From the NCBI GenBank assembly GCA_002221725.1, contig NJFT01000032.1, positions 124,001 to 188,000 of the forward strand: 64,000 nucleotides of DNA, given 5' to 3'. The stretch is from Scedosporium boydii. Its lineage: Eukaryota; Ascomycota; Sordariomycetes; Microascales; Microascaceae. A program made the position numbers and the translations under genes. Below are positions 1 to 12,758 of this stretch, in pieces. Positions within the stretch are counted from its first letter, which is position 1, and every line of letters begins with the position of its first letter. Under the pieces are notes generated by a model. That model searched no databases, was not told the origin of the DNA, and saw nothing but the letters and a program-made list of their open reading frames with translations.

Positions 1-3000
1 ACATAACACGCTAATTACCCAGAAACCACATCCTCGGTCCTGCTGGGGACCTTGTTCTTTTTCGGCTACCCAATCCTTGACCGAGATGGCATTACGGGGA
101 AGTCTTTAGTCGGGCAGGGAGGGCGTGGATGGGTCTCATAGTGGACACAGTTATTTGTTACGAGGCATATAGGGAGCAACATTGAATCCAGGCCTTGCTT
201 GCTATGATCAAAGGGGAATGAATGGTGTGGTAGCATCGTTGGTGAAAGTGTTACCAACCCACACCCACCACGCCTCCGGAAGACAGGGACCCATCCATCC
301 GGCTGACCGGGGCCGGGGCACGTTTGCTGCCTCTCTGGGACTAACGCTCCCTCCGCGGATGCCACATCCCCGTCGCCGGACTTGAGTCCTTGTGGAGGAT
401 TGAGCATTTTACAGGTATTAATTTAGTTAGCGTCGCATTTGGGACAAAGACGAACCCGACCATCGCGATCTCGCGTTCCTTTCTCGTGGGAAAGTTACTG
501 GTAATATTTCAGATAGTCCCCTATTTTATTTTCTTACCGGGTTGCTGGGAAATGCTTGGGACTTTGTTGCTGGGAGCCAAAGAGGGTGGGACTTCGCAGA
601 AGCTTGGACAGTATTTTACGAGGTTGTCCAGGGCAGAGCAGGGGGAGTATTGAATGCATCAATCTCCATCACGGACTTCTCCGGAGTGTGTAGCACTAAG
701 AAAGATTAGGGAGGAGGGAGGATAATCCCTAATAATACCACGGGAGAGAACTGCATACGAGTACACTCTAATGCAATCTTGGGGGATCATCCGCCGGAGC
801 GGAGCGCCGTGTCCTGTCGGGGGACTTCGTACTTTTGGTCTTTCTTCGTGCCTGACCGAACCGGGCCAGCGGCTTCACCCGCTACCGAGGCAGACCGAGA
901 CCAATCTCCATTTTTTTTTTTCATTTGGTGATCAAGGGATCGTCGTGTCGTAGGATGGTGGCAACCAAAACTGCAGATCTGGAGAATGCCACGAGTTTTT
1001 CATTTACAAAGTAATCCACCGCTTTATTATTTGATTTTATTTTACTTCGTATTTTATTTTTCAGGAGATCGCCCGCGAATGCCCAAAGGAGAAGAGTTCT
1101 CGCCCCAAAAGGGAACATTGAAGCCAAAAGAAAAGAGGAACAGGTTCGTTGGATTGCCAGATTTGATCTTCGCGAATCCCCGTGCCCTTTCCCTATTGAA
1201 AGCAGACAGACCTCGTTTGATACTCCCACGGGAAGTCTGCGAACGGACGCAACTTGGGACGAAAACGAAGAAGACAGCATTGTGTTTCTCTTTCCTGGGG
1301 GGCCTCCTTTGATGTTCGTTCCCGTCTTTCCCTTACAAACTGCCGGCAGGTTTCCCGTGTTCGCTTGGATGTACACGTATATCCGGATATTCGCATATGC
1401 GTAGGCAAAGGAGATCAGTTCTCTCTTTTACCCCCTTTCAAAGCTGTTTGAGCCCCAATCATCAGACGAAATTGAGGAACAGATTGTCGGGTCCTTGCGT
1501 CCCTTTCTCAGACACAGTCGCCTGCTTGACCAGGCAAAGAGACTAGCCCGGCCAGGCCCAACCTCGCCGACATGCTGGCTGTTGCCCGGTACTCTCCCTC
1601 GGTTCTGGAAGCTCCCAAAGAACTTCCTCCAGGGGAAATCTGCGTGCACCCACCACACACACCCATTTGCTTCATTTCAGGCTTGGGCCAGCCAGGTCCT
1701 CCCTCTCATTAACCGAGACCGCACACCCCTCCCCTTGCTCTTGTTACATACAAGGGATCCATCCCACTGTAACTCTTCCCAAGAAATGACTGAGGCGACC
1801 CAAAAGTGGACACCATGCCGCCGGGGAAGCGTCCCCTCTACCCAACCGAAGATGAGGATTGTTCTTTCTTCTTTCCTTCTCTGGGTCCTGTCCCGTCCGC
1901 TCGGTCCTCACCCCCGTCTTTCTTTACCAACGGCAACGCCCGGCCGACCAGACTATTCTTCTTTCATAACTTTCCTCCCTCCCAAAGGTTACCGAGTAAT
2001 TTTACACCCTCCCCTTGTAAAACTACGGGATGATATTCGGCCCTCAGGCCTGGGGCCAAAAGAAAAAAGGGATCCCATGAAACACCGTCAAATCTCACAA
2101 AAAGAATCCTCTTTCATTCTAAACTAACGCATGGGACCTTGCCTCTTTGACCCGTCAACTTGGGACAGACTCTCCTTCCCCGAAGGAAAATCCCTGAGGG
2201 TTTACGAAATAGTGCAAAGAGCTGCGCCGGAAGACTCTCCCGTCGACGCCAACGGATCCTTTGGCTCTGTTTGGGAATTTTCTACGCACGTTTCCGCCGG
2301 CCTAAACGAGGCGACACCGCTGTTGGTTAGCCTCGTAACGGGAGCAGAGCCCCTTGATACCCGCTGCACAAAAGGTGAAAGCTGAGCGTGTTAGCGGCTT
2401 TCGGGGAGGATGCAGAGAGTGCTGAGTGCTTGCAGTTTTTGGCTGGCGCCCCTGTGGCACCGACGGGTTCTTATCCGAGGCATTGCTGAGATGCAGCTAC
2501 CCTAGCCGACAGTATTGTTTCAATTGTTTGTTTCCTTCTCCTGACTTATTCATCGCAAGAGGCTACAGGTCGATGATCGATGGCGTCGGGAGCAATGAAG
2601 GGGGTTAAGAGGCTAGGTCTGGCAATACACTCTATCCGAGATCCCGTCTTCCCGTTCGTGGAACATTGGATGGAAGAAGGAAAGAAGAGGATTAGGTGGA
2701 ATTCATTTCTTCCATTCCTTTTTACCCCTTTGGCCGTGTTTGATGAGCGAGTGCAAAAGATCGTCCTCGCAATTATTGGTGGGCAATTGGAGCCTCTGGA
2801 ATTGGGGCTCTTTACCCCAAGTTTTTTTCTTTTCTTGGGACGATCCCGAAAAACCGATGATCCTAGTATGCTACTTCGTATACTCAAAGTAATAATCAAA
2901 AGAATTAATTGAATCCACTGATACTTGGTAAAGTCGCAGAATAAAGTCGCAGAATAAAGCCTGGGCCTGCCAGGCCATTATGGTAGTACCACTATAATTC

Positions 3001-4330
3001 CACCGAGACGGTAACTCACATCTCCCATCCAGCAACGGGAAATCATCAATGGAGCATTCCCTGTCTGCGTGGTCGTGGTCGTGGTTGTGGTTAGGCCTGA
3101 TGGAGAAGGGCTTTTGGGGTTTCAACGACCGTGGATCGACGCGTTTGGAGCGAGTGGGGTCGAAGACGATGCGTGAAAAAGAAAAGGACACGAAAAAGCA
3201 ACATTTAGTTGGGCGTTGGTGTGGTTCGTAACGGCAGGGTGGCTCCGGGGACGACGACCCGGACCGGGGGGGAGGGGTGTGTCCTGCGTGGTGTGTCCAA
3301 GGATCTTCGGGTTGTCTCTCATCTCTGCCAAAACTGGACGATAATATGAGACAAACCAAGAGCCATCAACTCAACTTCGTCGAGGCCTTCAAACGGCCAA
3401 AAAGCATGCGGATCCGAACGAGAAATCAATCTGGAGAATCGCCCAATAACTTACTCTATCCGTAGAATATCGGGTTTGCGTCTTGTACGACATCTCTCGT
3501 AAAAATTTAAAATAGAATCAGACAATTGGCAGAAATTCCAGATCTTCGCGTTTGTGTGTCCCCCCCTTGTCCTCTTCACCGCAAAATGCGCCTGCATACC
3601 GACGACCCGAAGGTGCATACGGCACTGCATCGGGATCGGGAAGAGGGTGTTGCAGAACCTGTTTCCATTGGAGCAAAGCAGTACTTCGTGGACAACAATC
3701 GAAAAGCCCACCAAACAACAAAATACTTCTCACAGACATGCACGGACATCCAGCGGAAAGGCGGGAAAGTGAGAGGTGTGCATTGCATGCATTATTGTGA
3801 AGTTATTTGCTAGCCCAAACAGACTGGAATAAGAAGGTGAGGCACAAAAAAAGGGCGGTCAACGGATGCAGAAGGTCTTTGCGTGCAGGAAATATTAGTT
3901 GTCTTTTTTTGCGTTGTTTGTTTGAGGTTTGTTTCTTTTTTTTTTGTGTGCTTTGATGCCTTTGACGAGGTTGTATTTTGCGATCGAGTTTGGACAATGT
4001 TGCCGTCGAGTTCGGGTGGAAGATCTAAATTGGGCGTTTGCAATCGAGTTCGACGCTGTTATTGTCTCGGATGGCATCTCCTGCTTTCCGGACATTGACA
4101 AGTATTCACACTGCTCGAAAAGACACCAAGCTTCGACGGGAATTCATTTTCCCGAAGCCCGACAACTGGAAAGTACTTCGTAAACTGTAACCGTCGAGGC
4201 TTGTGGGAATTCTTTGGTAACACTCGGAGCCGGCTGTCATCGGATCCCAGGCTCCCACGACAAGGAATGCGGGATATCTCAGTCAACATTTTCTCCAATC
4301 ATTCTTAGAGCTGTTCCACCAAGGCCAAGC
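1..4330. other. gene-poor stretch, no supported gene
   Basis: No open frame here shows a recognisable domain, a convincing start or matching splice sites. The longest, about 210 codons near 1495-2127, has the Pro/Leu/Ser-rich composition of pyrimidine-rich noncoding DNA. Three exact copies of the nine-base word TACTTCGTA lie at 1043, 2872 and 4174, the last about 150 bases before the next gene. A transcribed noncoding RNA cannot be excluded. Confidence 0.5.
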
Positions 4331-5338
4331 ATGACGAGACCTAACCTTCTGCTGTGCTTCGATGCGTTTGGAACCTTGTTCAAACCAAGGCGCTCACCCG
4401 CCCTGCAGTATGGCGAAGTAGCCCGGCTCTGCGGTATCACCGGCTTCAGTGACGATGAGCTGCAGTCGTCCCTACTGGCTGCGATCAAGGAGGAAGCAAG
4501 GCTGAATCCCAACTATGGAAAGTCTACTGGCCTTGGCGCGACTAAATGGTGGACAAATGTGTGTTCCTCTTAACAGGCAAGGCGCTGAGTCGTCACAGCC
4601 TCTATAAATATTGTAGCCTGGTAACAATGCATAGTTAACGGCTGTTTATTTCAGGTTATTCACAAAACATTTACACCCTTGATCAAGAAAGATCAAGTTC
4701 TACCCAAGGACCTTGCGCCTAGGCTTCTGCACCGGTTCTCATCTCACGAAGGCTACGAAGCCGAGCCGAATCTAACATCTTCAGTCAAGGCATTAAGGAG
4801 CCAGAGGCACTTTGACAACATAGTTATCGGCGTAATCACAAATTCCGATGATCGCGTCCCAAGCGTCCTATCATCCTTCGGCCTCAAAGTCAGCCCGCTA
4901 CGGTACGGCATGGAGGTGAAAGATCCACCAAGTGCCCTCGCATCGCGACATTACGACATCGATTTCCACTGCATGTCCTACGATGTTGGCGTCGAGAAGC
5001 CGGACAAACTCATCTTTACAGCTGCCGAGCGCATGTTGGCGCGAGTTCTTAGCCTTCGAGATGGTAAAAGCCACATTGATGCCAACGAGGCGGATGTTGA
5101 TGAGACGTGGCGGAAAGTGTACGTAGGAGACGACTATGCCAAGGATGTCGTTGGAGCTGTAAATGCGGGCTGGAACCCGGTGCTCTTCGGGACTGCCGAA
5201 CAAGCCCCTGGTAACCTGCCTCGACTGGAGGATTATCCTGATCGGACACCTGATGATATGTTTAGAGAACACGCTGTTACTAGGGTCGATTCTTTGCAGA
5301 ATCTGGCCAAGTGGTTTGTGGGGGGAGTGAATCGATGA
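4331..5338 (+). CDS. HAD-superfamily hydrolase, haloacid dehalogenase/HDHD3-like
   Basis: Two exons (4331-4558 and 4655-5338) joined by a 96-nt phase-0 intron with donor GTGTGT and acceptor TTCAG give 303 residues. The junction reads KWWTN/VIHKTF, which fits the cap region of HDHD3-like proteins. HAD motif I near residue 10 is FDAFGTLF: the nucleophile Asp is present, but the usual second Asp two residues later is Phe, as in haloacid dehalogenases and HDHD3-like proteins rather than classical phosphatases. A motif III Lys lies in GVEKPDK, and motif IV is YVGDDYAKDVVGA. The ATG at 4331 was chosen because motif I follows it at once. The protein is probably a soluble Rossmann-fold hydrolase; its substrate cannot be read from the sequence. 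Confidence 0.88.
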
Positions 5339-8300
5339 ATAGGAAGATGAGATCAAATCTCGAAGTATTCTCACCGTTGGTGGAATGGTATGGATTTCAG
5401 CCCGGTGGGGCACGGGGGAAATGGAAACACCTTCGCCCCCTTCTAGTGCCAGAGCTCAAAAGTCAAAGTCTGGGGTAATTCTCAATTCAGACTCTTAGCT
5501 AACACCAAAGCGTGATGCTCCAAATTGCCTGAGGCGTACTTCGTAGTGTGGTCATCAAATTGATCAACGATAGTCTCAATTTCGCGTTAGTCTTGTCATT
5601 ACGGACCAGCGGAGAGGAGAAGTGCCCCCGGCCGATTTCCGATGGGACACCGCTCAGGGCGAGGTAACAGCCTTCGGAAGCACTCAGCGCATTTCCACGG
5701 TCCGTTGACTTATTATGCAAGGGCTGCTTTCCCGACATTTCAACATCCAGTCTCCGGTGGGCACGGCTGCTTGCTTGTCGGCTTGCTGCTTCATACGAGC
5801 CCGAAGGGAATTAAAGCAGACCGCCGGAGCTGAAATATCTAACATACCAGCATATCATCACCTCTTGTCGCAAAGGAAATAAAAAAGATGAGCTGTCTCT
5901 GTAGTTTCATGTATACTCCCCCTCCAACATCTCTCCCACCGACTTTTGGGGGCAGTCCAAACATACTTCGTAGAATGAGCGGCCCTATCACCAACCCAAA
6001 ATCGTAAAGCAAACGGGTCGTTGCATGCGTGCGTGTGAAGGGGGGGGGGAGGATGGTGCATGCAGCCGATAACCCTAGCCTGGTTTGGCCCTACGATGGA
6101 TCAAACGAAACAAAAGGAAGAAACATGAATGGTATTGTGTGGTAGGGCGTGCGGGTAAAGGTGTACGGTATAGGCGGTGATATGCAACGCTTTGAAGCCA
6201 ACTTGCTGCGTTTATGGGAACCGTGCAGACGACGGTGGGAAAGAGGGCCGAGTCTGAGACTACTGTGCGTGCTATCGATAAGATCGCGAATTTATTGAGG
6301 GGTGTGAAATTACGACCAGATCTTTTGTTACTGATGTGGAGCTCGATTGCTTTTTTTCCCTGCAATGCCGCTATTTTACGAAGTGTCCAATGCAGTGGTT
6401 ATCAATAAATTATCGATCAAAAACAAGATAAGTGATGGATTGGTTCTGCGTATGCGTACAGCTCGATCCTCACCTGAACCAACCTAGAGCCTAGAGACGA
6501 GGGGAGAAAAAACAGCTGAGCGTGCAGATCTTCAACTAATATGATAACCTCGGCGATTTCCCGCTCTAGAGCATTTCCGTCTTCTTCGTAAAACCTACAA
6601 AGTACTCCGTAGTTTGTCAACGGCGAAATCACACGCATAGCTTCGTCTAGGCGATGGCGAAGAATGGAGAAAAGGAGCTCCGCAAAGAGGGCTCGGCTCC
6701 AAGCTTTGGAACTCGAAGAGCGGAGCCGTTGTCTTTGCCTGTCGGAGCCGCTCTGGGGGAAGCCCCTGCGGGGAAATGAAGTCGCCACTTGTGGGATAAA
6801 ATGTGGAGGCTGCCGTTAACGGTAACGGTCTGAACTAAACGATCTTTGGGGGAAGTGCTTTTTCTTCCTCGATACAGGATGAGGCATGAAGCTGGTTGTC
6901 TGGGAATGCCCTGGGAAGCTGAACAGCTAGGATGCGCTGTTGTTGATGTCCGATGGGCACGGTTTGGGGAGGCGGCATATCAATTGCTTGGGCATTGATA
7001 TCACACATTGTGACATTCTGGTGATGCCGAGTTTGGAAGGAGCTCCCCGCTGTCGGAGTTACTGTGGGGGAGGCAACAATGACGAGACAACCTGGATCAT
7101 TGAGGTCAGCAAGATAAGCCATGCATTTATGAAGCAAAATAATACGTGATACATGAATTTTACCTTGTAGCTGCATTGGTCTGTGATCTTATCCATAATA
7201 TCTAATAATACTTCATACTCCACAGCTCGGTCAACCAAATCACGGTGAATGCCGAGTGCAGCGGGATCCATTCAAGGGTAGGTTTCGAAGTCTTGGGGTC
7301 TAGCTGTTATGAGAAGGCACTTGGATATTCCTTGATACTCACAGTATCATTCCTTCCCTTTGCAGCCGAAAGAGATTCGTCATGGTAAATGCGTCAACTC
7401 CATGTAACAATCCACCGAGAACTCAGACCTCTGATGACATCTCAACCTTCTCGAAGAAGCAAAGGGAGCGGCACTCGTCCTTCAACGCGCCCGGCCAAGT
7501 CCGCGCATCAAATAAGACGGAGGGCAACAACCTCGTTGCCCAAGGACTTGATGTAGTTTACGCCTGACAGCAATTAGTGCGAAGCAAGACAAAAAAAGAA
7601 ATAAGCTGCCCTACCATCAACTTCTTTCTTTTTCTTGGATCGCATTTGTAATCTTCGGCGTTACGATATCACAATCTCTCGGCAAAACAAGGCAGTGCAA
7701 GAATACATTACTTTGCGTACACGCTTCCAGCAAATAAGGCACGTTGCAACGCAAAGTGACTCACTCATAGAAAGAAACTCGGTGCTTCGCGGGACGGCTA
7801 TGGTTGGGCGCATGAAACCTGTTCCCGTTCGCCCTTGGGTTCAAACTCGTATTTTGCGATGAATGTTTCCGTCGCGAATTCCAGCATCATGGAATGCGCT
7901 CTTTTCTTTTGTTTCTTCTTCTTCTCTTAAACTTTTTTCCCCTTGCTGAGTGACCCACTTCCCCGTGTCTACCGAGAAACGGCCGCAACGCCGACAGAAA
8001 AATACTAGAACAGAAAAGGAAGAAAACAGACACCGATCAAAAATATGGGGAAAGTCGGGAGGCGGATAAGTTTCCTTGGGAAAAAGAAGCGCAGGCTATG
8101 CCCCCACACCCGCTAAGCCGAGGGAACAAATCTCCACGATGCAAACGCTTTAAGATGCTGGGAGCCAAGACATTAAGTATAGTACAAGCAAAAAAGGCCT
8201 CAATCTCCGGGTTATTTCTCGAGACCGCGGTACTTCGCATCAACAATAAAACAAGCCTTTTTTGGGCGATGACGAAGAGTATCTGAAGAGTCTTGGCCTT

Positions 8301-11300
8301 GTGTCGGCATTGTGCCGAAGATGCCTTTCGCACGAGAAGCCGAACCCGACGAGATAGCCTTGAGGCTTACCCTGGTCTCACACCGGCTTACACCCTTCCA
8401 CACTTGGAAGGGTGTCTCGAACGCGGCCAACGAGTTTCTAGAGATGGATGGGTGTCGCGGACCGAGAAATGTTTCCATCCGAGGTATCCGCGATGATTTT
8501 GTTTTCTGATGACGTTCGCGATTCCCTTTTCTTGTTGGAATGCAGCAGCGGGCGCCGTCGGGCGCAGGAAATGGAGAACCCGTCATCTGAAAGGTTGTGC
8601 TCGTGTTGCTCTAAGCAAGATATCATCGATACTATGCGATGATTGTTTGCGTCTCATATAATTTGTAAGTTTGCTCCCTTGCAGTACTGGACAAGGCTCA
8701 GCCCGGCATCCTCGATTACAACGTTGTGTAAATTCTTCGCCCCCAGAAGAATGTTGGTTGGGCGAAAGGAAACGAGAGGTGTGGGTGGATGTGCAGCCTG
8801 CGTTAGGGGATTATATCCTGATTGCCATTATTAGAAGGTTAAACGGGAGCCTGCAGGGCCAAAGCGAGTCGTGGGCGAAGATAACGTCTTGATGGGGCAG
8901 AGCCTTGGGGGGTTTGTCTCATGAGTGACGTATGTCAACGCGTATCGACGAAGTACTGTTTTCATTTCTTTTTGGCCTCGCGGGGATGGCGGAAGAGAAG
9001 CGAAGAGGAAAAGAAACGAGAAACGAGAAAAAGAAATTCGTCACGTCGAGATGTCTCTACGATCATGAATGGAGTACGTTGTAAATCCGGATTGTCTCAT
9101 TCGTATACGAACGACTTATCATCGCGATTTTGCTTTTTTATCGATAAACTTGCAAGTTGGTGATCAATGATGGAGGGTAAGTAACAACAAGTAAGGTGTA
9201 AGACTTCAATACTACAACTCTGTTTCGCCAACGTTCCCATCCCGCCTTTTCCCAATCCGATGAGCCAAACAAGCAAAAAAGCGCGATAAAAATGTCAGGG
9301 AATTTACAATTCGGCGTATTTTCTAACATACCGAGGAACCCGGACGAAGGGTCGTTTTCGGCGCATTTCACGCCCTCTTGTTCCTCCCACGAGGAATGCG
9401 CAGGTTCTCCTTTGCGAAATCCAAAGGGAGATAGGGAGGAACGCAATTCTCGGTGCCTGTGATTGTTCGAGTCTCGGCAGCGAATGAGCAAACTGGAGTT
9501 TGCCCTGCCTCCCTTGTGAAGGCGAAAAGAGAGACCCCAATCGCGGGTCGTGGAGGGATCATCGTGGACTTCGCCTAGGTGTCCATTTTGGGATGTGCCT
9601 TCTTCGGTGGGAATGGGGAGCGATACCACTGGTTAGCACGGTTAGAAGCATTTAGGAATTTCTTTGGAGCCGATCTCTACTTGGAGGTTCGCTTCGCTCT
9701 GTTCAGGTCTTTCGCGTCTCTCTGACCCCGTTCCCGAGGAATATAGACACACCCTGGTTCAGTGTCCACACACCCTTGTCACCTAGCAAACCCTTACCGC
9801 AAACTGCGCTCGCACCCAAACAAGCAACATTCACAAGGGGAGGGGAAAAGAGGAAATGTCGCCGAATTAGGCTGGGGAATTCCTTCTTTGAAATGCCTGC
9901 CCTGCGTTTCTCATCTCGCCTCGGTACGCCTCGTCTCTCCCTGCTTTGGCCTTGTTTGCTTCGTTCGAGGTTGGTTGTTGGATTGTTACTATCAACTCCT
10001 GTATCTCAAGCCGCCAACTCTTGTCTCCTTCCCAGAAGAGCATCTCTATTTCGTAACCCTCGCGCACTGACAAGTATGAAGTACGAAGTAATTGCTTGTG
10101 CTGAGCCCTGTGTGTCGGAGCAATCAATCTTTCCTTTCCATTAATTTATGCGAGGACAAGATACAGAAAGGTTGCTATCAATAAGCCAGCCCAGCCAGCC
10201 AGGGGGTGTAACCTGTAACCTCTTCAATTTCTAAGAGCGGGTCACCGGGCCTGCCTAATCCCCGTCTTCATACTTTTGATGGTTGATACACACTTCGAAG
10301 TCAAAGAGTGACGCAAGATGACCCGTGCCATACTCAGTCTCGATTGCTGGCGTTTTCGGGTTTGTAAGATGAATACCGCGAAATACGAAATAAAACAAGC
10401 GAGTGGCTGCGAACGACCGAAACACGAAAATAAGGCATCAAAAATAAGTCATGGACTGAGTCATCGCTGGCAGTCAGTCATACGGGATATTGGGGAGGGG
10501 GAGGACATGATGGATGGGCGGTGTCGCTGTGCTGCGTTGACTGGTGTTCGTTTCTAGGCAGCCGAAGCGTTTCTACTTCGTAAGGTGCCGTGCTTTGGCG
10601 TCCGAGTGGTTGCTGGCCTGAGAGAATTTGGGGGAAGGGAGGTCAAATGTTGGTGTGCCCGCGACGAAGCTTTTTCTCACCGCCTAATCTTTTGCTTCTT
10701 ATGGCTGCAAGAGCGACCAGTGGTGTCTGCGGATTACGTCTGCGCGTTGTTCCGTGTGTGCGTTGCGAAGTTGCGCCCAGGGCGATTTACTTTGCATCGT
10801 TACTTCGTACATTCGTACATCTTACTTGGGCAAACACTGTGACACCGTGAGATTCCGGGCAAACTTCAACAATGGGGACTCGTCACGACAGGAATGCCGC
10901 ATACGAGTAATTTAAGGGACCACCCGCAAACATCCACAAATAGAGCTTACGGACTTTGAGTAATTATTTCGCAAGATCGAAGGCACCTGCCGCTTAGTAC
11001 TAATGTTATTGTGGCAGTAAATTGTAGTTTAGATGAGCAAAGACCACATGCTCAAGTGCTTTGCTTGCTTCACCCTGCTGCCCAAATTTACATGTGGCAT
11101 TTGGCTCCGGTCACAGGCTTCGAATGCTTCGAAATGTCACTGAGGGCCTCCTTCCCCATTGTGTGTTGCTGTCGGTCAAGTCAAGACAGCACATGGAATT
11201 TGAAGGGGGAGGAGGAAGAGTACAGTGGTACGTAGGGAGTGGGACAGGACCGCACAGGGGAATGTGGGCGTGGGAGAATGTGTGGGAGTCAGCGCTGAAC

Positions 11301-12287
11301 CACCCCTCCCTTGACGGTATCCCCCGTCGCTGCCCCCCTGTGGGTGGTCCCCCTTGGGCAAATGCAAATTCCAACCCACACTCCCGCCACGCCCCACGGC
11401 CTAATTCGCACGCCCCCTTTCCCCCGAGTCCCTCCGCTCCCTTGTGAACATCGCCTCCTCCCATCTCAACTCATCTCCCTTTGCCGTCCCCACACACCCC
11501 CCTCGCCCCTTCCCTTGCCAACCTAGTTACCGGAGCTGCCCCGGATGTCTGCTTAGCGTCAAGGTCCTGGGACCGGTTCCGCGGGTACCATGTGCGTGGG
11601 AATAGCCAAGGTATGGAAGACAGAAGAGAGACAGAGGGGCGTGTGTTCTTTTTTCCTTTCTAACATTTGTCGTTTGCGGGAAGGGGGGTACCGATTCGCG
11701 CTTCCGCCCCCCAGTCCAAGCACACCCGTCCGACTGTCTCTTCGGTCTTCTCTCAACACTAGATTAGTATAATAGCTTCATGTCTCGCCCCCCTTCCCTC
11801 TCGTTCACATTCTCCTTCGTCTCCATATCGTCTGTCTATTTTTGCATTTTCAAGCAAGCAAGCGTTAGATTCTTTCGAGTACCAAAGCAAGAAACTTAAT
11901 ACCTCCTACTCTTTCACACTTGTCACCATACTTAGGCATCCATACTACCAAGGCCTCAATAACACCCACACACACGAAACCACGCCAACTCATCCAGCCG
12001 CGCCTCACTTTATCACCAACGCACAACTCCGCAGATACAAGAAAGCAAGCCTAGGCTCCCAACTTACACCGCAGCCCAACTTGCCACTTCGCCCTACCGA
12101 CGACGAAATATAAAAGGAAATCCGAATCCCGCGATTTCCACCCTCGGCGTCGAAACTGCAGCAACTTGCCACAGAACCAGCAACCACACCCACCGCCACC
12201 GTGCAGCGACTTACACGCACCACGAACACTCCTGCCTCCAAGCAGACGAAACAACCCACCACTCCCACACAACACACAACCCGCAAA
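5339..12287. other. long intergenic stretch, no supported gene
   Basis: Almost 7 kb without a recognisable protein. On the minus strand at 7271-7164 a short ATG-started frame, reading MDPAALGIHRDLVDRAVEYE, is followed by a plausible 72-nt intron (7163-7092, ending CTGACCTCAATGATCCAG). The downstream exon then stops after ten codons in the matching phase, so no gene is called. Five exact TACTTCGTA or TACGAAGTA words occur at 5537, 5964, 10082, 10574 and 10801, and a TACTCCGTA variant at 6603. The C/T-rich tract from about 11700 to 12287 probably holds the promoter and leader of the next gene. Confidence 0.45.
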
Positions 12288-12758
12288 ATGTACGGCTCGT
12301 ACGGATCCTACAGCTCCATGTACACCGCGAACAGCAGAGCGTCCCCCATGGACATCTCGCCCTCGACCATGCGCGCCGACAACTCCTCGTGCGCCTTCCC
12401 CTCGTGGCCTCGCCGCTCGGCCCTCTCCGACGCCTCTTGCGACGAGCACCGCGCGACCTCGTACCTCTCGGACGAGGACCTCTTCCCTACCGAACCTTTC
12501 GAGGAGGACGATGCGCGGAGCGTCTCCAGCGCCGGTAGCTCGTTCGCTTCTCCCGTCCCTGCTGCTCAGGTCCTCTCCGGCTCTGCGCGTGCTGAGATCG
12601 AGAGGCAGAGGCAGGCGATGCAGAGGGAGTATGTGAAGATGCTTATTAGCGAGAAGGAGAAGAGGAGGGCGGCTGCTAAGAAGCAGAGGAAGCATTCTTC
12701 GAGTGGATCGAAGAAGAGCTCGAAGAAGACGGCGACTATGACGCCTATTGTCGAGTGA
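12288..12758 (+). CDS. conserved fungal hypothetical protein, small, acidic and Ser-rich
   Basis: A single exon of 156 residues, starting at ATG 12288 in an A-rich context after a long pyrimidine- and CA-rich leader. The N-terminus is rich in Tyr, Gly and Ser. A middle segment reads SYLSDEDLFPTEPFEEDDAR and is followed by a Ser-rich linker. The C-terminal third is highly charged (IERQRQAMQREYVKMLISEK, then Lys/Arg/Ser runs), consistent with a helix and a basic nuclear-localisation-like tail. G+C-rich third positions up to about codon 90 support real coding. I recall similar short proteins in Pezizomycotina but no assigned function. An acidic middle with a basic helical end would suit a nuclear regulatory or adaptor protein; that is inference. 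Confidence 0.75.
   Translation: MYGSYGSYSSMYTANSRASPMDISPSTMRADNSSCAFPSWPRRSALSDASCDEHRATSYLSDEDLFPTEPFEEDDARSVSSAGSSFASPVPAAQVLSGSARAEIERQRQAMQREYVKMLISEKEKRRAAAKKQRKHSSSGSKKSSKKTATMTPIVE

Noticed and set aside
1495..2127. Open frame of about 210 codons on the plus strand
   Set aside because: Composition follows a pyrimidine-rich tract, no domain is visible, there is no supported start, and overlapping open frames exist in the same DNA.
6417..7271. Possible small spliced gene on the minus strand
   Set aside because: Exon 7271-7164 and the intron 7163-7092 look plausible, but the phase-matched second exon stops after ten codons and the longer downstream frames do not join in phase.
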